From: Chrysogorgia sp. JL179-B06 | Lineage: Eukaryota > Cnidaria > Anthozoa > Scleralcyonacea > Chrysogorgiidae | Assembly (NCBI GenBank): GCA_035772405.1 | Contig: JAYKKM010000382.1 | Location: forward strand, 277,501 to 341,500 | Direction: 5' to 3' | Length of the DNA stretch: 64,000 nucleotides | In this document: in pieces, positions 56,038 to 63,414 of the stretch | How the letters are laid out: every line of letters begins with the position of its first letter | Position numbering within the stretch: position 1 is the first letter of the stretch | The notes under the pieces: generated by a model | Database searches by the model: none | Told to the model about the DNA's origin: nothing | What the model saw: only the letters and a program-made list of their open reading frames with translations | Program-made: the position numbers and the translations under genes

Positions 56038-56280
56038 TTACGTTGATTTGAATGGGTCTGTCGGTATCCACTTTTTCGATTGCATCCATTTTACTAACAG
56101 CGTTCCTGCACCAACAGCTGCAGCAAGTTTCACTGTGCCTTTCACTGTCTCTGGTGTTCCCAATGGTTCTCCCAAAGCCTTTTTAGAAATCATACTCACT
56201 ACCACAGCGCCAGTCGTAACAAGTAGCGCGTCGTACAATTCGTTCATAAGTTCTTTTCGATCGATCGCAGCCATATACAT
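56038..56280 (-). CDS. Small membrane protein
   Basis: 80 aa with two hydrophobic stretches (ALLVTTGAVVVSMI; VKLAAAVGAGTLLVKW) and the ending WIPTDPFKST. It lies 4 bp upstream of the 55614-56033 gene in the same block, so the two are probably co-transcribed. The first ATG gives MYMAA; the second Met at position 3 is equally possible. Confidence 0.6.
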   Translation of the reverse strand: MYMAAIDRKELMNELYDALLVTTGAVVVSMISKKALGEPLGTPETVKGTVKLAAAVGAGTLLVKWMQSKKWIPTDPFKST

Positions 56281-56295
56281 TGTCGTGTGTTTTGT

Positions 56296-56640
56296 TCAAG
56301 AATCAAATGTGTCTAACGCTGGACGACAAGTTCTACGATTTTCTGACGTGCTAACCACAGTGCTCACAGGCTCTAATTGTGTCTCTTTCTCACTGCTAAT
56401 TGTGTACCATAGCGAAGCAGCGGCGATGACAACACCAAGTGTTCCGACAATATAACCATAGCTCCACTCACTACCCTGTTCTTCGTTGACTATCATTTCG
56501 CGCATTTTCTTTTCTTTCGCAGCTTTCGATATCTCAGCCAACTTTTTACCAGCAGCGACACGCTTTGGGTCCTTCACCTTAGCACTCTTCACATCAGTTG
56601 TGATCTTCGCTTCAACAGCCGTCTGTGAGTCTTCAACCAT
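56296..56640 (-). CDS. Basic protein with one membrane segment
   Basis: 114 aa. The N-terminal half is Lys-rich with KDPKRVAAGKKLAEISKAAK, a segment type I recall from cnidarian Polinton proteins. One helix, YGYIVGTLGVVIAAASLWY (about 61-79), follows, then a polar tail. First gene of the minus-strand block that ends with the polymerase. Confidence 0.6.
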   Translation of the reverse strand: MVEDSQTAVEAKITTDVKSAKVKDPKRVAAGKKLAEISKAAKEKKMREMIVNEEQGSEWSYGYIVGTLGVVIAAASLWYTISSEKETQLEPVSTVVSTSENRRTCRPALDTFDS

Positions 56641-56770
56641 CTAATACACTATCACGTGTTATCTTACTCACAGTTGACCTCACAGGTGTCTCACAGTTGA
56701 CCTCACAGGTATCTCACAGTTCCAGACCAAACGCACTAAAAATTAGGGTTTTTTATGAGAGTATAACATA
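56641..56770. promoter_or_regulatory. Divergent intergenic region with direct repeats
   Basis: The 130-bp gap between the minus block and the plus block contains CTCACAGTTGACCTCACAGG twice in tandem (about 56669-56717) plus a partial third CTCACAGTT, followed by an AT-rich ATTAGGGTTTTTTATGAGAG. It is the natural place for a bidirectional promoter; no specific factor can be named. Confidence 0.5.
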
Positions 56771-57505
56771 ATGACTCAAGCCCGAGAAATTAGCGAAGAA
56801 GATATTGCCAACATGCTGAGAACGGCCTTTGTCAGTGTGTCTACCTCACAAGACACCTCTGGGCCTAGCGTCTTAAACAAGTACTTCTCAACATACACAC
56901 TGTTCGACCCTGACCCTGAAGGGCAGCCAAAACGGCTTAGCTCTCAGGTCCGCCATACGAGGTATCTTCTCGACGCTTGGATCGATCTTCGAGAGGAGAG
57001 AGCCAACGAGCTTGCTGATACATTAGCTGGCATAATCCCTGTGTGGTGTTACTCGTCATTCAAGTACCTTATGTTAGCAAGTGATGTCTACTTGAACAAC
57101 CCTCGTGGGTCCACAGCCACATTACTCGGTAATTTCCTCCAAGTGTTCTTAGCGACCCTTATGTGGAAACCATGCCCAACCAAAGCCAAAGCGTGGCTAG
57201 AGCTCGCCGCAAACCGCGACGTTCACGTTTGCAAGGTGGGGTGTAATGAGATACTGGGTGCGGATGATATCAGGGACCACGTACTCTCGCCCGCCCACAG
57301 ACACTTTGCGAGAGACGAAAACGCGTACACCTGTCACCCATGCGGTGTGGCCGCCAACGACCCACTGTATCGCTTGAGACACGAGAGCTCACAGTCCCAC
57401 CTTAAAAACTTAGAGCTTCAGCGGATATTTAACAACGAACAACAGTTGCCGCAACAGGAGAGAACATTTCTCTGGAGGTATAGTAATCATGAAGAAACTC
57501 GGTAA
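56771..57505 (+). CDS. Hypothetical protein with Cys/His zinc-finger-like C-terminus
   Basis: 244 aa, not recognised. The N-terminal 140 residues look helical. From about 150 there are two Cys/His clusters: CKVGCNEILGADDIRDHVLSP..H, and CHPCGVAANDPLYRLRHESSQSH, which has the C-x2-C...H...H layout of a C2H2/matrin-type finger. Its end overlaps the thymidine kinase start by 17 bp in another frame. Confidence 0.6.
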   Translation: MTQAREISEEDIANMLRTAFVSVSTSQDTSGPSVLNKYFSTYTLFDPDPEGQPKRLSSQVRHTRYLLDAWIDLREERANELADTLAGIIPVWCYSSFKYLMLASDVYLNNPRGSTATLLGNFLQVFLATLMWKPCPTKAKAWLELAANRDVHVCKVGCNEILGADDIRDHVLSPAHRHFARDENAYTCHPCGVAANDPLYRLRHESSQSHLKNLELQRIFNNEQQLPQQERTFLWRYSNHEETR

Positions 57506-58061
57506 ACTAGAAATCGTGATTGGCCCCATGTTCGCAGGGAAAACAACAGAGACTCTTCGTAGGTTAATCACGTTAAGTAAATCAGGGCTCAAAGTCCTCT
57601 ACATGAACAACACAGGCGACACTAGGCGAACTGACCACGCGTTCTCCACATATCGTCAGACCATTGTTGTCGGATCAGACAGTTTACCTGCGAAGTTAAT
57701 CACCAACCTCCCGAGTTCTTCCGAGATAGCTGACTATGACGTCATCGGAATTGACGAAGGCCATTGGTACTCTGGGTTACTCCCAATTATTCGCGAATAC
57801 ATTAAAGCTGGCATTCACGTCATTATTTGTGGTCTCATAACAACAGAGCATTTAAAAAGACTTGGTGAACTTGATACGTTGTTCCCAATGGCAGACGACA
57901 TCACCTTTCTAAAAGCGTATTGCGCCGTTTGTCGCGACACTTACGGAACAACTGTTGACGCACCATTCAATTGGAGATACAACCCAGGACCATCATTCGT
58001 TGGTGGCGCTGAGCAATATCGTGCAGTGTGCAGACGTCATCATCCTTCCACACAAAATTAG
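57489..58061 (+). CDS. tk: Thymidine kinase, type II
   Basis: 190 aa, the normal length of cellular and poxvirus-type TK1 enzymes, which phosphorylate thymidine with ATP. The P-loop GPMFAGKTT spans residues 12-20. The Walker-B/active-site region is IDEGHWY (residues 88-94), where the family usually has DE(A/G)QFF, so His replaces Gln. The C-terminal zinc-binding lasso has C145-x2-C148 and C181 with H184/H185, and GGAEQYRAVCR matches the family's substrate loop. The frame is intact. It follows the upstream gene with a 17-bp overlap. A TK would raise the nucleotide supply for DNA replication in non-dividing cells (inference). Confidence 0.9.
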   Translation: MKKLGKLEIVIGPMFAGKTTETLRRLITLSKSGLKVLYMNNTGDTRRTDHAFSTYRQTIVVGSDSLPAKLITNLPSSSEIADYDVIGIDEGHWYSGLLPIIREYIKAGIHVIICGLITTEHLKRLGELDTLFPMADDITFLKAYCAVCRDTYGTTVDAPFNWRYNPGPSFVGGAEQYRAVCRRHHPSTQN

Positions 58062-58301
58062 GGGTGTTCTCGGATACCCCACTTTATTAAATTTAGACAT
58101 TGGTCACACGAAGCGTCCAATGTACCGTAGAAACATTTTTTCACACAGTGGTCAGAGGCCGGTTCGTGAAATAAAGAGAGAAATCTTCGCAGATATTTTT
58201 ATCAAGTTAAAAAATATCTTTTAAAAATGTTAGAGCAGTTGTCACCTCAAGTGTCGTCTCAACAACGAGAACGAGCGCTAACTCGACTCATTACTCACTG
58301 T
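58062..58301. other. Intergenic, no supported gene
   Basis: A short basic frame (58120-58224) is open but too small and featureless to call. Confidence 0.4.
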
Positions 58302-59087
58302 CTAAAAAGTCTCTTTACAGTAGCGTCTCTCGTGGTTACTTAACGCTGATTTATTTTTAAATTTACGAAAACACTGGGAGCACTGAAACCCAACGTCAAA
58401 GAAATATTTTACTACCGTGGTAATAGCGTCGTCGTATGAGTCGCACAAGAGTGTTAGGTACCCAGCGGATTTGTATCTGAGTAGCAGAGACTCCTGCTCT
58501 TTGGGTGTCTTGCCTGTGCCACCTGGATTCTTGAACTCAATCACGAGTCCGCTGTGCTGTCGGTTTGCATTAGCAATAACTAAGTCAGGTGTTCCACGTT
58601 GGTAACCTTTTTTCCACGAATTTATTCTTTTACTCGAAGTGTCTTGATTCTCACCACAAGCGGCTATCAAAATAGCTTCTGGATAGTATTTCCTAAGAAA
58701 ACCAACGACTTTCGTATGGAGATCGAACTCAGTGATCATTTTAAACTGGTTGTGTTTGAGACCGACGTCAGCTAAACCCTTTCTAATGCTTGGTAAGACT
58801 TCTGTGTGCACCCACCTTCTAAAGTGTTTCGCACGCTCCATTTTACTCGAGAACGCTAACGAGTAGACCCCAAGTTCGTTGATAAATGAGGCCTGCTCCA
58901 CCTTCATTTTACAGTCAGGTTCAACGTGGTCGTGTACTGCATCTTTTGGTCGAGCGTAACCTAAAGCGCTCGCGACTTCTTTCGCTTTGAACCATATGTC
59001 GCCGTTGTGATTAGCCGTCGTGATTTGGTGACCATCGAAATCAAATAGTTGAAGTGCTGTGGAAGTCATCGCTATATAGTCTCCCAC
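58302..59087 (-). CDS. Bro-N + VRR-NUC-like nuclease + zinc finger fusion
   Basis: 261 aa from the first Met; Met 7 (59069) is an alternative start. Residues 11-105 form a Bro-N domain (IWFKAKEVASALGY, HFRRWVHTEVLPSIRKG), the DNA-binding module of baculovirus BRO and phage antirepressor proteins. Residues about 120-230 fit a PD-(D/E)xK nuclease of VRR-NUC type (TPD168LVI, then VIE184FK186, and a helix with KEQESLLLRYKSAGY). The end holds one C-x2-C-x12-H-x4-C finger (C236, C239, H252, C257). The predicted role is a DNA-binding nuclease; each part is by motif recognition only. Confidence 0.8.
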   Translation of the reverse strand: MGDYIAMTSTALQLFDFDGHQITTANHNGDIWFKAKEVASALGYARPKDAVHDHVEPDCKMKVEQASFINELGVYSLAFSSKMERAKHFRRWVHTEVLPSIRKGLADVGLKHNQFKMITEFDLHTKVVGFLRKYYPEAILIAACGENQDTSSKRINSWKKGYQRGTPDLVIANANRQHSGLVIEFKNPGGTGKTPKEQESLLLRYKSAGYLTLLCDSYDDAITTVVKYFFDVGFQCSQCFRKFKNKSALSNHERRYCKETF

Positions 59088-59093
59088 AAAAAA

Positions 59094-59234
59094 CTACTCG
59101 ATGTGGGCGTTAGGTTTTTTATAGATCTGGTTTGTTGTGTACCAACGCATCAGGTGTGTTTTATTAGTCTTCAGTTTTCTACGTCGTCTGAAAAAGTTTC
59201 TAGCGTTACGAACCAGCTTTCTAAACCAACCCAT
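59094..59234 (-). CDS. Very basic 46-aa protein
   Basis: A small frame starting at the ATG on 59234: MGWFRKLVRNARNFFRRRRK and a further Lys/Arg-containing tail, ending TAG. It fits exactly between its neighbours with 6-bp gaps on both sides, which argues that it is real. The arginine cluster and aromatic N-terminus resemble DNA-condensing or membrane-active minor virion peptides. A resemblance to adenovirus-type core peptides is speculation. Confidence 0.55.
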   Translation of the reverse strand: MGWFRKLVRNARNFFRRRRKLKTNKTHLMRWYTTNQIYKKPNAHIE

Positions 59235-59240
59235 TTTAAC

Positions 59241-59447
59241 TTAGGTCACGTCTCCTACCACTCCCACAGTGTCTGACTCTGGTAACATAATAGGTTTGCC
59301 GTAAGTCTTTTTAGACCTCATACCAATCTCAGCGTGGAGCTCGAGAGTAACGTCACCGCGACCAAATGATCCACCAGCTTTGAACATGTGATCAGTCGTC
59401 TTATTTATCTTATATATTTCGTGAGGTCTCGAAAAACATGCTCCCAT
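59241..59447 (-). CDS. Small protein with potential N-myristoylation site
   Basis: 68 aa beginning MGACFSRP: Gly2 and Ser6 match the myristoylation consensus and Cys4 could be palmitoylated. The rest is short and polar (RGDVTLELHAE). It abuts the upstream gene (stop of 59448-60398 directly precedes it). Possibly a membrane-anchored virion component; no homologue recognised. Confidence 0.55.
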   Translation of the reverse strand: MGACFSRPHEIYKINKTTDHMFKAGGSFGRGDVTLELHAEIGMRSKKTYGKPIMLPESDTVGVVGDVT

Positions 59448-60398
59448 TTACTTTACACCATATTCCTTCATCATTTCTCCACCCATGATTATGATGTCTC
59501 GGTTCGTCATGTAACCACTCACAATTTTCACACCGTAGAATTCTATCAACGATGGGTACGCATAAGGTGCGAGTGGTATTCTTGGTCGGTGTATCCCAAA
59601 AATTGTTCCGTAGGGTGTGCCTATCTTTTTCATATTCGCTACGAAGTCTGAGTCGGCTGACTTAACGTTGTTGACCCTGACATGTGAATTGCTCATTTGC
59701 CAATGTATTGATATCATATGCATTTTACTTATGTCAACACCACTCGGAATAGTGCATATGCTCTCCATTGCTGGGATGCTACCACCATACGCGAGTCCAT
59801 TAGTCATACCAGTCTTGTACCCTATGAACTTATCCCACTGACCATCGTCGTTCGATATAATTGTCTCCCAATTTGATCCAGCGGTGCGAGTAGGTAACCT
59901 TACCACAACAAAAATGGAGAGGTCGCACCATTGCATACTGGGACAATTAAAATGGAGACCTGACTCAAGTGGGAGTGGTGTTAACACGGGGGATAGAAAA
60001 CTTTGACTCACACCGCTGATGCCGACAATAGGACCATAAGCTGGGTTGTTTTGCACTAATTTACTTGTTTCACCAATGGCTTTCACTTTGTTTGAACCAT
60101 TGGTGTGAAATTCCACGTTTTTCAAGGCGTGTGTGCTAACGTTGAAGTCAAGCACAACATTATAGGACTGACTCTTGAGGAAACCTGATAGTAGTTGCTC
60201 TAGAGTTCTTTTGTTGATGGCGTCTGAGTCATCGACTGGGTCTGCTACGTTTTTTATCGCTGAGCCTTGCATGTCTATTAGTCCAGACATCCTTCCGCCG
60301 GTCGCGCTTAATTTAGGATCTTCGTCCAGATGCCTTTTCGTTCTCTTTAGTATTTTATCGTGAGGGTCGTCAGACTCATACCCATAGTTTAGACTCAT
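59448..60398 (-). CDS. Fibre-like protein with phage-tail-type motif
   Basis: 316 aa. After the N-terminal MSLNYGYESDDP comes LIDMQGSAIKNVADPVDDSDAINK (about residues 41-64), the repeat seen in phage tail-fibre and other trimeric attachment proteins. The remainder (about 110-310) is beta-rich with a jelly-roll/lectin-like look (FVVVRLPTR, ISIHWQMSNSHVRVN). It probably forms a spike or fibre that binds the host surface. The N-terminus repeats that of the gene at 62618 (MSLNYGY), which may be a shared virion-anchoring peptide. Confidence 0.65.
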   Translation of the reverse strand: MSLNYGYESDDPHDKILKRTKRHLDEDPKLSATGGRMSGLIDMQGSAIKNVADPVDDSDAINKRTLEQLLSGFLKSQSYNVVLDFNVSTHALKNVEFHTNGSNKVKAIGETSKLVQNNPAYGPIVGISGVSQSFLSPVLTPLPLESGLHFNCPSMQWCDLSIFVVVRLPTRTAGSNWETIISNDDGQWDKFIGYKTGMTNGLAYGGSIPAMESICTIPSGVDISKMHMISIHWQMSNSHVRVNNVKSADSDFVANMKKIGTPYGTIFGIHRPRIPLAPYAYPSLIEFYGVKIVSGYMTNRDIIIMGGEMMKEYGVK

Positions 60399-60400
60399 TA

Positions 60401-61885
60401 CTACTTCAAGGTGTATTTGGTTAGCAGATAGCCAGATACCGCTGAGAACCCTAACACTATCGCCAACGTTGTCGTGTCTGACTTACTTGTGGCCACTGCT
60501 TTTCTCATGGGAAGTGGTGCCGCACTTTCTTGGTAAACTTTTTTAGCCACGAGATTACTTAGCGCCGTCACATTTTCTTGGTGAGCTTTTTTCTTCACGG
60601 TCGTTGGTACTACTAATGAGTGAGTCACCACGTTTTCTTGGTGGACTTTTTTAGCCGTAATTGTTGGTGTTGTTGCATTCAAGCGAGTGTTCACTCCAAA
60701 TCTCATGGACTCTGTGGCAATCTTTAATAAGTTGTTGTACCCGGCGATTTTATTCTTGAGAATCACCACGTTACTTGGCATTAACCATGTACTTGGCGAC
60801 ACTGCAAGATTTTGGACAACGTTGGTGTCTCTAATCGATTTATTCATGTTGAGAATCCATGTCGATACGTCGTAGTTGATAACACTGTCAGAGAACAACT
60901 TGCGGAACTCTTGTTGGGTTTCTAGACTTCCTGCAGAACCGCCAACGACTGATACACGTGTTCTCGCTTGCGCACCAAGTGTGGAGTACACAAAGGCTTC
61001 TATGCTCTGATTTAGATATTGCAGCCCAATGTTGGTAAAGCCGTCTGAGAGTCGCGCGACGTATCGTTTGTAATCATTATGGATGTCGTTGAGTGTGAAG
61101 ACTCTGGATTCGCCTAAAGTGCCATCGCTCAGGACTTTATTCTGGTAGTAGTGCCTTCTGGGAATCTTAGAAATCTTACCATACAATTCAGAAGCGTTGA
61201 ATTCTCTACTTATCGATTTCATGGTCTCACCACCCTCCATTCTTCTGAGAAGTCTTCTAATGGTGAAGTACAAATGAAATCTCATCACACTTGTAACCAC
61301 AGGGTGAACTTCTTGTGACACTGACAAATGTCGCAACGACACTCCACAACAGAAACTTGCACAATACGTCGCAAACACAACGCGATAGTAAGATTCGCTG
61401 TCATCCCACTCTGATTTTGTCTTTGACGTGGTGATTTGTAAGACTGGTAGCTTTGACATGAAGTAACTACTTTGGTTAACAAAGACTTTGAAGTTATTCA
61501 CTGGATAATTTAACACATTTTCTGTTGGATATCCATCCCAAAGCCCCCAGTGGTTCTTATGACCTTTTGGCAGTGGTTGGATAGCTCCACCACCTTGCCA
61601 TATTATTGGGAACTTGCTATTGTGTAGCCACTTCCACATTTTTTTATCATTTTTGAAAGTCGCGCTGGTTATGTCTGTGCTGAGGATGTCGTTGTTTCTG
61701 AAATATATGTCAACACTCATGATCTTACCATCTTGCGAAATATTTGGATAGAACTCGAATTTGCTTAAAGTAGCGTGAGGGTACTTTTTGATGAGGTCTG
61801 CCTTTGCGTCGTGTGTAGCCTTTGACGTGTTAGCCATCGCGAGTTTGTAGTGCTTTCCATAGTAATCACGAAGGGCTTTCTGCAT
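60401..61885 (-). CDS. Large probable structural protein with C-terminal membrane anchor
   Basis: The frame opens at 61915, but Met 11 (61885) is the likelier start because it clears the divergent gene; that gives 494 aa. Notable segments are NVLNYPVNNFKVFVNQSSYF, a Cys-rich CASFCCGVSLRHLS near the middle, and an Arg-rich FTIRRLLRRMEGG. There is a three-copy KK-x2-Q-E-(N/S) repeat at about 425-470, and a final helix TTTLAIVLGFSAVSGYLL. Function unknown. Size, position among structural genes and the anchor suggest a virion or membrane-remodelling protein. Confidence 0.6.
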   Translation of the reverse strand: MQKALRDYYGKHYKLAMANTSKATHDAKADLIKKYPHATLSKFEFYPNISQDGKIMSVDIYFRNNDILSTDITSATFKNDKKMWKWLHNSKFPIIWQGGGAIQPLPKGHKNHWGLWDGYPTENVLNYPVNNFKVFVNQSSYFMSKLPVLQITTSKTKSEWDDSESYYRVVFATYCASFCCGVSLRHLSVSQEVHPVVTSVMRFHLYFTIRRLLRRMEGGETMKSISREFNASELYGKISKIPRRHYYQNKVLSDGTLGESRVFTLNDIHNDYKRYVARLSDGFTNIGLQYLNQSIEAFVYSTLGAQARTRVSVVGGSAGSLETQQEFRKLFSDSVINYDVSTWILNMNKSIRDTNVVQNLAVSPSTWLMPSNVVILKNKIAGYNNLLKIATESMRFGVNTRLNATTPTITAKKVHQENVVTHSLVVPTTVKKKAHQENVTALSNLVAKKVYQESAAPLPMRKAVATSKSDTTTLAIVLGFSAVSGYLLTKYTLK

Positions 61886-61929
61886 ATATAATATACCATA
61901 TGTTACACATAACACATGCTACATTATAT
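61886..61929. promoter_or_regulatory. Divergent promoter candidate
   Basis: 44 bp between the chosen starts contain TATATAATATA and ATTATATATGG, oppositely placed TATA-like boxes. Confidence 0.4.
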
Positions 61930-62592
61930 ATGGTCAGGGTTGTAGTATTGATTAGAGGTCCAACGGAGACTGTGGATCTACCAGAGGCACTTTTGACGTT
62001 TGGCTCAGATCCTCACTTACTAGTGAAAAAAGCGACCATCTTTTGGGACTACGTTAACGTGGAGACCGGTGTGAATGATGAAATAAGTTACAACAGTAAC
62101 AAACACGTTTTTGAGCCTGGGTACCACACTTTTAAAATGATTGCCGACGAACTGAAAGGATTAGGGGCTATCGAGCTAGTAGCCAACAAACACAATTCAA
62201 AGTGCGCGATAAAAACTGACCAACAATTAGAGCTGTTTAAATTTGGAGAGCTGTTAGGGTTCAACGATAACACAACGGTGAGTAGTAGTGGTTTGGTCAG
62301 CCCTAACGTTGTGAACGTTAACAAAGGGTTGAAGTATGTACAAGTGGGTTGTAGTATTGTGAACAGACCTGAGAATATTGTTAATGGCAGCAAAAGCGAG
62401 GTTATCGTCGAGTTGCCATTGACCACCACCCAACCACTGAAGAGCTCCGTTCAACACTTCTTCAACATTGAGTCGAAGGTGTCGATAAACAAAGGCGCTT
62501 TTACGCAGCTGGTGTTTAATGTGACTGACCAAGATGGTAGTGGTGTCAACGTTGGTGACATATTGTTGGACTTGTATGCGACGCTTGAGTAG
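61930..62592 (+). CDS. Probable virion structural protein (paralogue 1)
   Basis: 220 aa from Met 61930; an upstream Met at 61900 overlaps the divergent gene. Beta-rich. Segments KKATIFWDYVNV, FGELLGFNDN, VNKGLKYVQVGCSIV and SKVSINKGAFTQLVFNV align one by one with the next gene. The layout (a GF motif, then VNxGLKYV..C, then a paired-strand end) resembles the penton/minor-capsid-like proteins seen beside Polinton polymerases, an assignment by recollection only. Confidence 0.6.
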   Translation: MVRVVVLIRGPTETVDLPEALLTFGSDPHLLVKKATIFWDYVNVETGVNDEISYNSNKHVFEPGYHTFKMIADELKGLGAIELVANKHNSKCAIKTDQQLELFKFGELLGFNDNTTVSSSGLVSPNVVNVNKGLKYVQVGCSIVNRPENIVNGSKSEVIVELPLTTTQPLKSSVQHFFNIESKVSINKGAFTQLVFNVTDQDGSGVNVGDILLDLYATLE

Positions 62593-62617
62593 CTAACGTT
62601 AAACGCATGCTAAAGTA

Positions 62618-63409
62618 ATGAGTCTAAACTATGGGTATGACTCTGGTGGTTACACTGAAAAGCGACGTACACACAACGATCCTCAAAAGTTGACGGTGCT
62701 CATTGAAGGTGTGGAGAAAGTTGTAACTTTTGACTACAGTGTAGTAGCCACACACGATAACCCACACATTGTAGTCAAGACGGCCACTGTGTTTTGGAAC
62801 TACGATAATGTGATGGGTAGTGATGATATTCGATTCACATTTGGTAGATTAGGAGTACCGCATCCAAGACTCGCGACAACTCGATTGAGTGGGGGTCACT
62901 ACGACTTCGACGCGTTGGTTAGAGCTCTACGACTCGCGCTCAAGGGGGTTGACGTAGACTTCGTGGTGGAGAAACTGGTGGCCACAGGTAAAAGTAGGGT
63001 CAAAGTTCGGCGTGTGTGGTATGGCCCCGACACCCGAGCAGAACTTAGGCCAGGTGGCGTCGGGCTTTTGCTCGGTTTCGTGAAGGACGCAGGAATTTTG
63101 TTAGATGGTAAGTGGCACGACAGCCCAAACAAGATTGACATGAATAGAGGTCTGAAGTATGTAGAAGTCTCGTGCGACGCTGTTGAGATGGAGAGCAACG
63201 TGGGCACTGATGGGAGGCGTAGTAATGTGATCACAACATTGCCAGTGCCCACCGAGCAGTCTCTAGATGGGGGGATACAGCGCTACGCATACGTTGATTC
63301 CAAGGTGGGAATTAAAAAAGGTATCTACTCAAGTATGACGTTTCGTGTCAAACCAAACAATGGTGACGCTGACGTTGGCGCGGTGCTATTGGAACTGTAT
63401 ATTGTGTGA
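62618..63409 (+). CDS. Probable virion structural protein (paralogue 2) with fibre-like N-terminus
   Basis: 263 aa. The body parallels paralogue 1 (VVKTATVFWNYDNV, GLLLGFVKDAG, MNRGLKYVEVSCDAV, SKVGIKKGIYSSMTFRV), so the two arose by duplication. It adds an N-terminal MSLNYGYDSGGYTEKRR that closely matches the start of the divergently transcribed fibre-like protein. The integrase start follows its stop by 5 bp. Confidence 0.65.
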   Translation: MSLNYGYDSGGYTEKRRTHNDPQKLTVLIEGVEKVVTFDYSVVATHDNPHIVVKTATVFWNYDNVMGSDDIRFTFGRLGVPHPRLATTRLSGGHYDFDALVRALRLALKGVDVDFVVEKLVATGKSRVKVRRVWYGPDTRAELRPGGVGLLLGFVKDAGILLDGKWHDSPNKIDMNRGLKYVEVSCDAVEMESNVGTDGRRSNVITTLPVPTEQSLDGGIQRYAYVDSKVGIKKGIYSSMTFRVKPNNGDADVGAVLLELYIV

Positions 63410-63414
63410 ATTAT

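Noticed and set aside
57955..58224. 89-aa ORF overlapping the TK end
   Set aside because: Most of it is an out-of-frame shadow of TK. The remaining short basic stretch has no support.
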